64,000 nt of DNA from Anastrepha obliqua (GCF_027943255.1 NC_072893.1:119163784-119227783); one strand, 5' to 3'. Counted from the stretch's first letter, positions 20,918 through 32,639 are shown. Numbers and translations: made by a program. Notes: generated by a model not told the origin, from the letters alone.

Positions 20918-21081
20918 TCTTCTTGTTTGAGCTTCTCTGTCGGCTTGGGACTACTGTGCCTCTATCACCTGTAATCTGAGTGAGGTGGTGGCCTTTGTTG
21001 GCTAATCATTTCCCATACTTGGAACTCAAATTTTTGAGCCCGGGCACAGAACAACAATTGAGATAGCTGGTTCTACCAGGT

Positions 21082-21155
21082 AGGCAATGGTAAACCTCCG
21101 CGGGTATTTCTGCCGTGAAAAAGCTATTCATAAAGATGGAGACTGCCATTCAACA
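21082..21155 (+). repeat. SINE body fragment
   Basis: GGCAATGGTAAACCTCCG and TATTTCTGCCGTGAAAAAGC match the body of the SINE at 51858-52190 (read on its own strand) with few changes. The tRNA head and the tail are not recognisable. Confidence 0.75.
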
Positions 21156-21199
21156 TCTCTTCATACAACTGCTAATCCTAGAGGTTGGGTGTCGAAATA

Positions 21200-22080
21200 C
21201 CACTTTCGGTCAGTCCATCCAATATATTTCAAAAATTAATTTCTTTTTTTTTTAAGAATTTCGTAATTATCTTTCAATCATGTAAACTTCTTCATGTCGA
21301 CAACAGAAGCCGATGTGAGATTAATTTGCATTTGATTATAATTGAACGAGAATTATGAATTAAAGTATCACCAACATGAACAATTATGTGAACATGCTTT
21401 AATAAATTAAAAAAAAACGCAAGCAAACTACTTGTGCATATATGTATGTGTGTAGATATATTTATACATAAATGCATTACATATTTCACATATTCAAATT
21501 ATGCCACCAATTTTTCACCCGACAGCCCGAAACAATGTCTGCTTGCAAATTACACTTGACGTTTTTTTCCAGTTACAGTTACAGTTACACTCACTTTTGC
21601 CACACATTGTTTTGGGTGCATGTGTACTTGTCAAATATTTGCATTTCATATGCAAGAATAATAAAATTAAATAATATTTGCATATTTTTTGGCTGACACG
21701 AATAACACACACATACGAAGTCAATTGCACGCCCACGCACACTAACCCACTTAAGCAACAATTGAGCTTGTGTTGGTTGTTGAGTACGCCTGCATTGGTT
21801 GTTGCATGCTGCAGGAAAATTCACTGGTAGAGAACTGGTGCATTTCTACTGACTTTAGGACCACTACTGGTTCACAGAGCTGCTCTCTTCCATGCAAGCA
21901 ACTCGGAAGTTTCGATTGCTGATGTATTTCAGTGTGCTAATAATTCACCACTGTATCTGCTTATTATCAAAAGTGTTCTAGAGACAACAGTCAACCGATC
22001 GTAGATGCTACTGCTAGGAATTGAAATATAGTGCCTCGTTTGGCTTAAATGTAGTTATATGCGGTCCTGTAAAGAAAATC
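21200..22080. other. Non-coding AT-rich DNA
   Basis: No gene or element is recognised. A (AGTTAC)n-like short run (CAGTTACAGTTACAGTTACA, 21570-21590) and general AT richness are the only features. Confidence 0.4.
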
Positions 22081-22085
22081 AGGTA

Positions 22086-23238
22086 ACAGGTGGCGCAAAA
22101 GTAACCTTCCGATGTTTTTTGGCTGTAATTTAAAAAAAAAAATGAAAAACTTTGATTCTTCTTGTGGATTATTTTTATTTGGTCTTTTAATTTTTTTTAC
22201 ATCAAGTCGAGAATATGATGTCATGTAAATGGCCGCCGCCACAGTTGATTGCCATTTGAGCCCTTTTTATGGCATTTTCCATCACTTTGGTCAAAACTTC
22301 CGGCGATAGGTCCTCACATTCTTGACGGATAATGTCTTTAAGAGCTGCAAGAGTCTGAGGCTTGTTGACATAAACCCGCGACTTCAAAAATCCCCACAAA
22401 AAGAAGTCTGGAGCGGTCAAATCAGGCGATCTTGCTGGCCAGTGCAAATCGCCAAAACGGAGATTAGGCGCCCGGGAAATGCATCCTTCAGCATATCGGT
22501 TGTGTGCCGTATCAGCAGTGTGTACCGTTGCACCGTCCTGTTGGAACCACATGTTTTCCAATGCCAATTCATCAAGTTGCGGCAAAAAGAACTCGTTGAT
22601 CATTACTCTGTAGCGCTCACCATTCACAGTAACCGTTCCGACTCAGTACCCCAGAAGCGTAAATTTTGCTTATTTACGTACCCGCTAAGATGGAAATGGG
22701 CCTCATCACTCATGATTATTTTTGATGAAAAATCATCTTCCTCTTGGTGGTGATTAAGGATGGCTTGAGCGTATCTTCAAATCTTGTACCAAAATTCGCT
22801 GTAAAGACCATCGACTGATACCCATTTGCGTGGCACGTCGTCTGGTCGATGTCGACGGCGCTTCCAAGACATCCTCGGCTACAGCAGCAATATTATCTGC
22901 AGAACGGCTACTCCGGGGTCTGCCACGCCTGGCAGCATCTTGTGTTGTGCCAGTCTCTTCGAGGCGAGCGGCTAAACGTCGCAGTGTTTCACCAGTAGGC
23001 GTTGGACGACGAGGAAATCTGCGACGAAATTCACCTTGTGCCAAAGTTACCGACCGATTATTGGTCAAATAAATAGTCAGCAAAATTCCGCGTTCTGAAG
23101 CAGTGTAGCGTAATATTGTATATTTACGTGTATTTCGCATGTGTTTACTACACAAATGTCAAAACAGAACTGACATTAGGGGCCAATAGCAAAATTTATA
23201 GCATTTTCTGATAGGAGGATTACTTTAGCGCCACCTGT
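22086..23238 (-). mobile_element. Tc1/mariner element with terminal inverted repeats, inactive
   Basis: The 1153-bp element is bounded by TA at 22084-22085 and 23239-23240. Both ends start ACAGGTGGCGC(A/T)AAAGTAA, giving inverted repeats of about 25 bases. A transposase with two or more frameshifts lies on the minus strand between them. It is the only Tc1/mariner copy here with both ends and TA duplication clear and no foreign insertion. Confidence 0.93.
22202..23155 (-). pseudogene. Tc1/mariner transposase, frameshifted, long D2-D3 spacing
   Basis: The N-terminal part (23155-22754) has helix-turn-helix blocks: FRRRFPRRPTPTGETLRRLA, an ARRGRPRSSRS linker, and RRATQMGISRWSLQRILVQD. A shifted frame holds IIMSDEAHFHLSGYVNKQN (first catalytic Asp, near 22700). 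The C-terminal part (22627-22202) has WFQQDGATVHTAD (second Asp) and ARSPDLTAPDFFLWG. I count 42 residues between the QQD Asp and the PDFF Asp, longer than the 34 of true mariners and close to the DD41D group, which I recall from tephritids as rosa. At least two frameshifts make it inactive. Confidence 0.88.
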
Positions 23239-23539
23239 TATGTGTGTGCAAAAAAACAAAACAAAATTAACAGTTGCTTGGTATACCACTCTGTTCGCCC
23301 CAGCTGCGACTCTGGAGATAGGCAAGCAAATTTTTTTTTTTAATTTAACAAACGTTCCGTCTTGAGCAAAACGTTCCCGGAACAACCGCCAGGTGCCGCT
23401 CTAAGTCAACTGATTTGAATTCAGTTTTTTTGTTAGATTGCCTCATCTATGGTTAACTTTCCATCAAATTTTAATCGCTTTTCCTGGACATTTATACAAG
23501 TTACACCGTCTTGAGTAAATCTACCTCGACTTTTTACAG

Positions 23540-24290
23540 TTCTTAAAATGGCTCTGAATTCACAACAGCGAGTTTGTATTAAATTTTCAGGCAAAAAGGG
23601 ATTCAATGGTGCGAAAACCTTATAAATGTTGGAAAACTGTTTCGGTCATGAAACTCTTAAGAAAACAGCCGTTTACGAGTGGTATGAACGCTTCATAAGA
23701 TATCGAGAGTTCACTGAGGTTCACGACCGTCGACATTGGAAACTGATGAAAAGATCAATAAACTGAAAGAAAAGTTGATCAATGACAGCAAATTAACTAT
23801 CAGAGCGCTGGTAGAGGACTCGAACATTGCCTATGGCTCCGTTCAGGTCATTGTAGTTAATGATTTGGGCATTTGAATTTCTTGTACACCACGAATTTTC
23901 GCTAGAAAGTCAGACAGTTAATAAAAACCATTATTTCGGTTATATGAGACGTTTACGTAAAGTAATTTGCTGGGAAAGAAAGGTTTTGTGGAAAAACAAT
24001 TTGTGGATTTTGCACCATCGCTCAGTGTTATCAGTTTCCGTGAATTTTTGACCAAAAACGTATTGAATACCAACCAACAGCCATCGAATTCACCTGATAT
24101 GGCTTCCTGCAATTTTTCCAATTTTTTTTGTCTTTGAGCGAGTCAAAACCGTTTCACCACTACGGGCAGCGGGTTCTAACAGGCAAAAGGAAAGCGAAGA
24201 CGGCTCTGATATTGTAAAAAAATGTAAATTTGCTAGGCAAAGCGGCCATAGGAAGACTTTTAGCAATAGAAAGTATTTCCAGAGGCATAT
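23540..24290 (+). pseudogene. Mariner-like transposase remnant, heavily decayed
   Basis: Across shifting frames I read ALNSQQRVCIKF, TAVYEWYERFIRYREFTE, TDEKINKLKEKLINDSKLTI and YGSVQVIVVNDLG (DNA-binding domain). Then SLSVISFREFLTKNVLNTNQ and NSPDMASCNF mark the end of the catalytic domain. About 150 residues of the central region are missing. Terminal repeats are not visible. Confidence 0.75.
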
Positions 24291-24291
24291 C

Positions 24292-25009
24292 CTTTAAGGG
24301 GATAGGGGTAGTCAGAGGCCGAAAAAATAATGATTTTCAATAATTTTTTTTGCTAGTCACTAACTTTATTTTACAAAAATAAAAACATAGCATTAATACA
24401 TCATGTTTCGACTTGACTTTAGGAAATTTTCAAAAACAAAAAGAAAAAAAAATTATAATTATTAAAGTTATCGCTGTTTGTGTGGAGCCCGTTTCTCCAG
24501 AAGTGCCTTGCGGTGATCATCACAAGTGCTTGGAGATCGCACAAAAAAAAATCAATCGCACAAGAGAAATTACTTTTAGTAATAGATAATCTTGGGCCTG
24601 ATCGGAGTTTTTTTTATCATAATTAACAATATGGCGGCCTCAGGAAATACCTATTTTTCCGATTTTCGATGGAAAAACCGACAATTTATTGTTTAAAAAA
24701 ATCGGAAGTTTTGAAAAAAATTCCGTCGATCAGGCACGAGTTTTTTATGCTTTTCAAAAGCAGTATAAGCTTTTTTAAGTGATCTCCAGTTCAAAAACAT
24801 AGTTTTGAGAAAAACGTATTTAAAGTTTTACTATCTGCTCCGGAGCGCCCGAGCGTCCTTTGCTAATTGCTAAATACCTCGAAAAGTATTTTTCGGATTC
24901 ACTTAAAATTTTCACGCAATATTTTACTAAAGTAAGTATAATACTTTAGAAAAATGCAAAAAAAAAATTAAACATTTTGAAAATTCTGTCTTCCCCTAAC
25001 CCCTCAAAG
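24292..25009. mobile_element. Candidate non-autonomous element (MITE-like) with 24-bp TIRs
   Basis: The left end CTTTAAGGGGATAGGGGTAG continues as TCAG. The right end, reverse-complemented, begins CTTTGAGGGGTTAGGGGAAG. Twenty of 24 positions match. The 718-bp interior is non-coding and contains AATATGGCGGCC and TCCGATTTTCGATGG. TTAA occurs at the left end (24294) but is TCAA at the right. The superfamily is unknown. It lies directly after the decayed mariner. Confidence 0.55.
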
Positions 25010-25014
25010 AAACA

Positions 25015-26300
25015 CCATTTCAAATGAGTCGAGTGCCTTACATTTTTTGTTTCTAAGCAAGTGGCTTGGTTTACCAGCTCAGACTTACCCTACAGGGTAT
25101 TCGTTCACTCCTTCTCTCACTCGGTACTAATTCATTCTCTCTCTCTATCTCTCTACTGGCCTTTCCCTCTCTCACCCACCTACATCGCTTCTTATTTTAT
25201 ACGCAAATAGTTAGCATTACATCTGCAACAATGCCAACAACTAAAATGGCAAATTTTTGCAACAATTTCAACTATGAGTCAAGTATACTTAAAATATGTA
25301 TTTATATTCGTGCTCAGGCTAGTTAGTATGCGTGTGTGCTTGCGCTAAAGTGTGCTTGGGTTAGTGTGCGTTTATTGTTTCGCACAAGTGACCTGCATTT
25401 AAGTGTATAAGTGGTCACACATACACACGCACAAGCAAATATTTATAAATATGGCTGCATATCAGAAATATAACTATTTACTTGCAAACATAAACACATA
25501 CATACATACATACATACATACAAACACGCATACATACACCTAAGATAACGAGTACATGTCAAATGGCCATTTGCGTGTCAAGTGCGTGAGTATGTTTGTA
25601 TGAATTGTGCCTTTTCTGTAATTCGCAAGCGGTACTTCACCCACACTAAGCCATTGTAAAATATGTGTGTGGGTGTGTGGACACATAATCGTACATTTAT
25701 TTTGCATTTTTGCTTATTCAGATTTCGCCTGCTGTTGCTGGTACCAGCAGTTTGCCCAGTGTGTGTGTGTGTGTGCGTGCTGATGTGCTTGCATTAGTTT
25801 GTGTTCAACCATAAAACTTTGCATGGTTTATTATAATAGAAAATTGTGATATTTAACAACAGCATCAAGTAGTTATGCCCCACAAACACATATAAACGGT
25901 TTTGCATGAAATTTTATGAGTAGGTTTAATATTTCGGGTTTTAGTTAGCTCTCGGAGGCTTGCATATTTATACATATACATATGTGTATATATATGCATA
26001 TATGTGCATATGTATGTATAGCTGTGAGTCGAAATCCTCATTCGCCTAATAATTAAACCTATTTTTGTTGCCTCAGCCGAATAAAAGTAACAACTGACTA
26101 CTTAGTTAAGCCACATTTGCCTATGTTTCCGGGAGGCTGCGGTTACTTGCAAGGAATATTTCACAAAAAAAAAAAATTAAAGAGGGTCGAAATTATAGTT
26201 TTTTTTCAAAATAATCTCCTCAAAGTGTCCTCTAATCATTTGGTGACTTTCCTCAGAAACGATTAAAAAATTTGGACCACTAAAATATTTTTAGTTCAAC
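25015..26300. other. Non-coding DNA with microsatellites
   Basis: No gene is recognised. Simple repeats: (CATA)n at about 25495-25521, (GT)n at 25759-25775, and a TATACATATG-type run at 25972-26020. A (TC)n-rich stretch lies at 25130-25155. Confidence 0.5.
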
Positions 26301-26309
26301 TGAGGTTCT

Positions 26310-26830
26310 TGGTTGGTTGGTTGGTTTAAGGGTGACCCCGCATCGGAGTGCCACATAGACCGCAAGTTGGGTCCATTGTGTTGCCCTAGAGCTCATTATG
26401 TTATATGATTTCCCCACCTAACCGAGATTTTTATTGTAGATTTTGGTCAAAGAATTTAATTCGTTTCGAGAATTTGAAGAGAGATTCGATTTTCAGGTTC
26501 GAGAGTACTGAAAGATTGTCAATTCTTGAAGAGCCTAGAAGAGCGAGTCGACTTCTGGCTAGACCGGGACAACTGCACAGCAAATGTCTGCTCGATACTT
26601 CCTCATCTTCGTCCTCGCAGTATCTGCACAGGTCGTTTTGAGGAACCCCGAGCCGACGTGCGTGAGTGCCCAAAAGGCAGTGGCCGGTGATAAGAGATAT
26701 TATATGCCTTAGTTCGTGTTTCGAAAGACTTATAAGGGTTTTTGTCTGTTTCAGATTGTAGGACGGCCAGATTTGTCTGGTCCTAACGCAGGTAGTTTCC
26801 ACTCGCTACCTCCGATCAGCAATGCTGTGA
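26310..26830 (-). pseudogene. Non-LTR retrotransposon C-terminal (post-RNase H) remnant with 3' UTR
   Basis: The minus-strand frame 26802-26431 contains SLSKHELRHIISLITGHCLL, CRYCEDEDEEVSSRHLLCSC and PGLARSRLALLGS. This is the zinc-binding C-terminus of RNase H-bearing non-LTR elements (C-x2-C...H-x4-C). Downstream (26430-26330) is a 3' UTR, ending in an (AACC)n-like tail seen as GGTTGGTTGGTT at 26312-26324. The RT is missing. Confidence 0.8.
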
Positions 26831-27189
26831 AATTCTCGAGGTTCTTAATTGTATCGTTTGATTGCAGATATCTACATGGAATTATTAAGCTGTTGAATAG
26901 AAGTACTGTTGATTTGAAGGCATATATGTGATGTCTCGATCGCAATAGTTGGCATTCGTTTGAAGCGTAAAGATCTTTTTTTATCTGACTTAAAAATTTT
27001 CCATCATTCTTCCCGAAAAAACAGCATTTGCGGGAAGGCATTCTTTATTATTACCTTTTAAAGAAAAGCGCAGCTGAAAAGTGTCGTATATTGATCAATA
27101 TTTACGGTAATCGCGCTCCATCAAATACAACTTGTTAAGAGTGATTTCAACGCTTCCACAGCGGTAATTTCGACATGAGCGATAAAGAT

Positions 27190-27352
27190 CGCGATCGGTA
27201 GTCTAGCGTAAGTGCACTAGCCTGCCATCCCAGAGGTTGTGGTTCTCGCAGTTTTCTAAATTTACCTACTTTCCCTGTTTCTAAAACAAAAGAAAATCTC
27301 ATTCATCACATCTCTGGTGTGCATTCCCACTACTTAGGACTGATAGCGGAAA
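27190..27352 (+). mobile_element. tRNA-Gly-like SINE head and body
   Basis: 27195-27250 resembles a tRNA-Gly(GCC) gene: an A-box-like TAGTCTAGCGTAAGTG, CCTGCCATCC with GCC at the anticodon position (27224-27226), and a B-box-like GGTTCTCGC at 27241. It is followed by a non-tRNA body whose last 30 bases recur at 1520-1549. The acceptor stem is not maintained, so this is not a functional tRNA gene. Confidence 0.6.
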
Positions 27353-27354
27353 AT

Positions 27355-27587
27355 CTTGCTCCACCCGCCGTATTCCCCAGACATTGCACCTTCGAGCTGT
27401 TATATGACCACTAAGCAATGCAGTCAGCCCTTATTGGAGAGCGGTTCACTTCTTACAAGAGCATCGCAAACTGGCTTAATGAATGGATGAGGTCAAAAGA
27501 ACTCGAAGTTTTCGTCAGAAGAATCCGTATGCTGCGTGCAAGATGGAGTAAAGTTGTAGCTTCCAATGTCACATACTTCACATAATA
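27355..27587 (+). pseudogene. Mariner transposase 3' end
   Basis: The plus strand reads a diverged PPxxPDIAP-like stretch, then SALIGERFTSYKSIANWLNE, RIRMLRARWSKVVASN and TYFT with a stop. These are the last roughly 80 residues of a mariner transposase. It belongs to a different lineage from the minus-strand mariner starting at 27588. That mariner appears to have inserted at a TA (27586-27587) right after this stop. Confidence 0.75.
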
Positions 27588-28720
27588 TTGGGTTGGGGAA
27601 AAAGAAATGTCGTATTTATGATCGAATTTTGACGCTTTATTTTACTTAGAATTATCCGATTCAAGTCAAATATGCCCCGTTTTGTTCGCAAACTTGTTGC
27701 CATTTAGAAGGCAACTTCATTATCCCCCTTTTATAAAACCCCCTCTACTTATTTGCAAAAACTCAGACAACCAGTCTTCGCAAACCTCTTTTGAGGCCAA
27801 CTTGGTATCACCAAGGGCGTTTTGCATGGACCGGAAGAGATGATAGGCACTTGGTGCCAGGTTCAGACTATATGGTGGGTGTGATACGACATCCCATTCG
27901 AGCTCCCGTAGCTTCTAGCGGATCATCAAAGATGTGTGAGGACGAGCGTTGTCCTGATGGAAGACAACACCATTCCTATTGACCTTCTGGTCAATCGCCT
28001 GCTTCAAACGGTCAAGTTGCTCACAGTAGAGGACCGAGTTAAGGGTCTGGCCATAGTTGAGCAGCTCATAGTGGATAATTGCCTTCCAATCCCACCAAAC
28101 ACGCAGCAAAACCTTCCTGGCGGTCAATCCGGGCTTAGCCATGGTTTGGATCGGCTCGCCGCTTCTCTATCACAATCTTTTTCGCTTGGCGTTGTCGTAC
28201 AAGATCCACTTTTCGTCGCCAGTCACCATCCACTTCAAAAATGGGTCAAGTTCGTTCCGTTTTAGCTGAGAATCGCAAGCGTTGATTCGGTCCAAGAGAG
28301 TTTTTTGCGTCAACACGTGTGGCACCCAAACATCCAGCTTTTTTTGGAATCCAATCTTCTGCAAATGGTTCCAAACGGTTTTGTGGTCTACACCTAGTTC
28401 CTGACTCATCGAGCGAATGCTCACATGCCGGTCTCTTTGGATAATTTCAACGATTTTATCAGTCTCTACGACAATTGGCCTACCAGTACAGGGTGCATCT
28501 TCGACATCTACTACACCAGAACGAAATCGATCGAACCAGCGCTGTGCTGTGCGAATCGTTATAGTATCAGGCCCATAAACTTCACAAATGTTTGCCGCCG
28601 CCTTCGTTGCATTTTTACCTCTAAGGTAGTAAAAACGTAAAATATGATGAATTTCTTGCTTGGTGGACTCCATCTTTGACGCGCTATAACTTAAGACTGA
28701 AACGTACGATCACAACACTG
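27588..28720 (-). pseudogene. Mariner element, transposase with lost catalytic Asp
   Basis: The left end TTGGGTTGGGGAAAAAGAAA follows a TA at 27586-27587 and is the mariner 3' terminus. On the minus strand, 28673-28170 reads MESTKQEIHHILRFYYLRGK, RTAQRWFDRFRSG, GVDHKTVWNHLQKIGF and MVTGDEKWILYDN (first Asp). After a frameshift come KPGLTARKVLLRVWWD and VVFHQDNARPHTS (second Asp). Then a stop, and HPPYSLNLAPSAYHLF, where the third catalytic Asp (SDY) is Ala. The C-terminus NGAYLT-like motif is near 27690. The 5' terminal repeat is not visible upstream of the ATG. Inactive. Confidence 0.9.
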
Positions 28721-28789
28721 TCAAAAAGACACTTGTAGTACACATTGTCGTCTTCAAATCGCCGTTTAGTGAGACCTGTTGAGTTCAAT

Positions 28790-29340
28790 TTAATATTAGT
28801 TAAAATACTTTAATGTTTTTCAACTTTTGTTATTTGTTATAATTTTCTGTGAATTAAGTAGGTTTTGTTTGTAAAGAAATGTGTATAAATACGGAACATT
28901 TTGTAAAATAAAGGGAGAGAAAAAATTGTAATTTTGAATCAGAAGCAACATATTTTAAATTGGAAATTTTTGCCGCAATATCATCGCTACAATAACCAAC
29001 AGGAATTTGTGTTCATCATTAGTGAGGTCCTTCGATCCGGATATTTCATCGCTTCAATCAACTTGGTCCTACCGCAACATTAAGAATTAAGGATTCTCCC
29101 TGCAACGAATTTATAGCCGCCTTCAAGATTCTTCCTGCAACATTATTGGTCCTTCCCGCAACATTATTAGTTCTTCCTGCAACACTATTTGTTCTTCCCG
29201 CAACAGATTTGTAGCCGCAACAAGACCCGATGCAATGAGTTCAACGCAAGATATGTTTAAATATACTTAGTATTATAAAATATTAATAAACAAAAATTTA
29301 TTTTAAGAGGTAATTAGTATTCAATAAACAACCCGAGAAA
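28790..29340 (+). repeat. LTR-like leader with 21-bp tandem repeats
   Basis: 28885-28935 has a TATAAATAC box, AATAAA and a purine run. Downstream, four units of 21 bases (starting 29128, 29149, 29170 and 29191) read (G)TTCTTCC(T/C)GCAACATTATT with changes; looser copies start near 29065. The layout (TATA box, leader, GGTCCTTCGATCCGG) resembles a Ty3/Gypsy-type LTR and leader. I cannot find a second LTR or a primer-binding site, so this is tentative. Confidence 0.4.
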
Positions 29341-29344
29341 CATA

Positions 29345-31570
29345 TTCTAGAAAATTTGTCATTACTTGGCTTCCTTCCGCTTGGTACTTAAAAAAAGATG
29401 TATGCACCTTTATCAAATTTAATTTCAAATTCACAAGCAAAGTATTTTTTATTTATTTTTAAAATATTGCAATAAAACTCAGTCTATTTCAGCGCTTTTA
29501 CAAATCAATTCGACTTAATCCAATCGTCCGAAAAAATTTAATTGCCATAATAAAAATGTCTTCATTGACTTTTTAATGGATTTCGTTTTATGACTGCCTT
29601 AAAGCGACCGGGTGACAGCTAATCATACATGAAGAAATCAATGAACACTTGCACATAAAATATATCTACATATCCCTAAAAATACATACATACACACACG
29701 TTCACACATCGCACACTTCACCAAATGCCAGACGGATTTCAGGAGTTTTTTTTGCTTTTTTCGGATTTTCATTCCTCTCTGGTTGGCTATGCCTGTATCG
29801 TCGCCTTGGTTCTTGCGCCTTAAAGATAAAGTCAACAACATCGAAAGCGGATATTACAGTCACCATACCGCAAGAGTAAAATAGCAATGAAGCAAAGGAT
29901 ACACGGCCGGGCATAAAGGATACAAGCGAGTGCGGAAGAATGTCGCATAAAACTGAGTAAAATCAAAATAACGGCAATGGCTGGTAAGCGCAGCTGAATG
30001 TATGAACTGCTATGAAAGGCAACAGCTCGATAGTCAAGCGGCAAGCGACAAATCGGCATATCGACGAAATGACAAACCAACAAGCCGCCAATGCCACCAC
30101 TCAAAATGACAATCATCAGGACATTTCCGGTGGCAAAATGGATAGTTAGGCTTACCGTGGCGGAAGCGCAAAAGGGCGCGAGCACGCAGGGACACAGAAA
30201 TGAGCAGAATGAATAAGCAGGTATGAGAAAAGCCGAAATGCAGATGGAAGCACGAAATATTGAGCAGCAGTAAGTGGCTGAAATTGTCAAGTGCAGTGAT
30301 GAGCCGCGTAGAATGGTATGAGATGATAGATGAAGACGTGCCGTAGGGGGGAAGAGCGGTAAATGGTGTCAGAGTGAAAATGAAACACAAAGCCAGGCGA
30401 TTCGTATTTGTCCGGCTGGTTGATTGAATTGGAAGCATGAATTGCGGTGCCGGAGGGAGATAGAAATTGGTAGAAATTGTATAATGCCGGCCTGGTAAAT
30501 GTGAGAAATGGACAAAAATGGGCTAAAATGAATATAAAAGGATATAAGCGAAATGGTGCAGAAACGCTGCGGGGAAAAACTGAATTAAGTTTGCACAGTG
30601 AGAAAATGGGTCTAGCGACGCAGCGAGCAGTTGAAGTGACAGAGCGTACAGTTCGATTGACTGCGCCGACCAACTGACCAACTGACCGACAAACTGACTG
30701 ACCAGCTGCTGCTTGCGGTCCCAATTGACACGCCTTCCACCAACTCAAGTCAATATGAAAGCACTTAAGTTGCATTGTGTTTAGTTGTTGTTCCTGCCGC
30801 TGCTGCTGTGCTGCTTCTTTTCTTTTCCACTTTCATCCATTTTCGGCTGTTCTTTTGTTATTGTGACTGTAGGTGTATTTGGTGCTTAAGTAGACGAATA
30901 TCCAATGATAAGTGCGCACTTTATTTGTGTGTGTGTGTGTAAGTGTGCCTGTGCCTGTATGTAACACTTTGATGATTTATTGCGCGAGGCCTATTAGTTG
31001 TGGCAACGGCAGCAGAAGGAGTGAAAGCTTACGAACAAATGAGGCACAATAATAATAATAACAATAACACCCATACATACGAGTGACGCAAAAGCTATAG
31101 CTATGACAGTTACAAAAACAATTTTAATGGGCAACAATAACAACAGCTTTATTGACGGCGTTGCCACTATCATCATTGGTATTGAAAGTGTCAGTTGACG
31201 ACCACAAACATTTGTCAAGCTTTTTACGGTCACACAGCTGCAATCAGAGACCGGCATGGAAGCGTGTGTGGCGTATATACATACCAATAAATACGTGGGG
31301 GTATGCATTTGCTTGTATTTTAAGTTTAAGTGAGCCCTTCTGGTTGGACTGAAAACGCAAGACAAAAAAGGAGAAAAATCGCAGAAGATAAAAATGCATT
31401 GAATGAAATAATTTGTTTTTCTGTTTTTTGTTTGTATATTTACTTGAAGATGCGCTTCAAGTGCTGCGGTGCTGTTAAGACAGATGATATATACGAAAGA
31501 ACAGGGAGAAACATAGCAAAAAATCAGTAGATATGGAAATCCGTGAGCGTAAATTTTTCATCTATGCTTG
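29345..31570. other. Non-coding unique-looking DNA
   Basis: No homologous protein or element was recognised. The part 29880-30770 is less AT-rich and has long minus-strand open frames (30287-30775, 162 residues), but they lack any known motif. Repeats: an (AACTGACC)n-like run at about 30668-30705 and (GT)n at 30926-30940. Confidence 0.45.
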
Positions 31571-31576
31571 GCTTAA

Positions 31577-32629
31577 AGTTTGTTTTTTACGTACAGGAAT
31601 AAAAACAAGTCATTCGGTGCCAAGTCAGGACTATACGGCGGATGACCCATTAATTCGATGTTTTGGGTGCTCAAAAATGCAGTTGTTTGAGCCGATGTGT
31701 GAGATCTCGCATTGTCCTGTGAGAGTGATCCGTCTTTGGCGATTGGTTTTCCTAATTTCTTGGAAGACAACTGGCAAACAAATGGTTGTGTACCACTCAG
31801 AATTTACTGTTCTGCGTTGTTCTAGTGGTACGGTTGCGACATGTCCAGTTTTTCCGAAAAAACAGGCGACTATTTGCGAAGTGCTTCGTGCGCGAACAAC
31901 TTTTGTTGGATTTGGCTCATCTTGAAACACCCATACAGTCGACTGCTGTTTACTTTCGGGCTCATACGTAATCCATGATTCATCACCTGTCACGATGTCA
32001 TAGACGTATTTCGAAGCCCCGCGATCGTATTTTTGAGCATTTCCTTCGACCAATCGACACGAGCCTTTTTTTGAGCGATTGACAAATTGTGTGGGATTCA
32101 ACGCGAACACATTTTTTTGACAGTCAAATGTTTATGCAATATTGAATGTATGCTGGTCCCACTAATGCCTAAGATTGTCTCAATCTCACGATAGGTCACA
32201 TGACGATCTTGCAATATCAGTTCGCGCACAGCATCAATGGTTTTCGGAACAACAACTAATTTTGGACGACCTTCACGAAATTCGTCTTGGTGTGAACTAC
32301 GACCACGATTGAATTCACCATACCATCGATATGGTCCTTGATGGAGCTTCATCGCCAAAAAATGAATTAAGTTCATCCATGCAATGTTGCTGAGTTAATC
32401 CACGTCGAAAGTTGTAAAAAATAATTGCACGAAAATGTTCACGATTTAATTTAATTTTTGGACCGAAATGAATCTTTTAAGTTATTGTAAACAACACAAA
32501 TAGAGCAGGTATTTCAAAACGTTCTGAGTACGTAAAAGCCAAAAAATGTCAAACTTTGCGATACAGCTGTCAGTTGCTAGATTGCAACACCAGGGTTGCC
32601 AAATCCCGACATATAAAAGGCACCCCTCG
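31577..32629 (-). pseudogene. Mariner element copy, truncated at its transposase 3' end
   Basis: The right end (minus-strand 5' end) carries the terminal repeat, ending AAAGGCACCCCTCG before TA at 32630. Minus-strand blocks: YRWYGEFNRGRSSHQDEFRE, TYREIETILGISGTSIHSIL, DIVTGDESWITYEPES (first Asp), FGKTGHVATVPLEQRRTVNS, LSQDNARSHTSAQTTAFLS (second Asp) and YSPDLAPNDLFLF (third Asp, 34 residues on). Copy 2 at 49487-50663 shows the same sequence but continues past 31577, so this copy is cut there. Several frameshifts are present. Confidence 0.9.
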
Positions 32630-32639
32630 TACTTTCGCT

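Noticed and set aside
29832..30775. Three long minus-strand open frames (134-162 residues) in GC-richer DNA
   Set aside because: They overlap in different frames, lack motifs and splice-like boundaries, and the sequence has purine bias that depletes stops. A host exon cannot be excluded but is unsupported.
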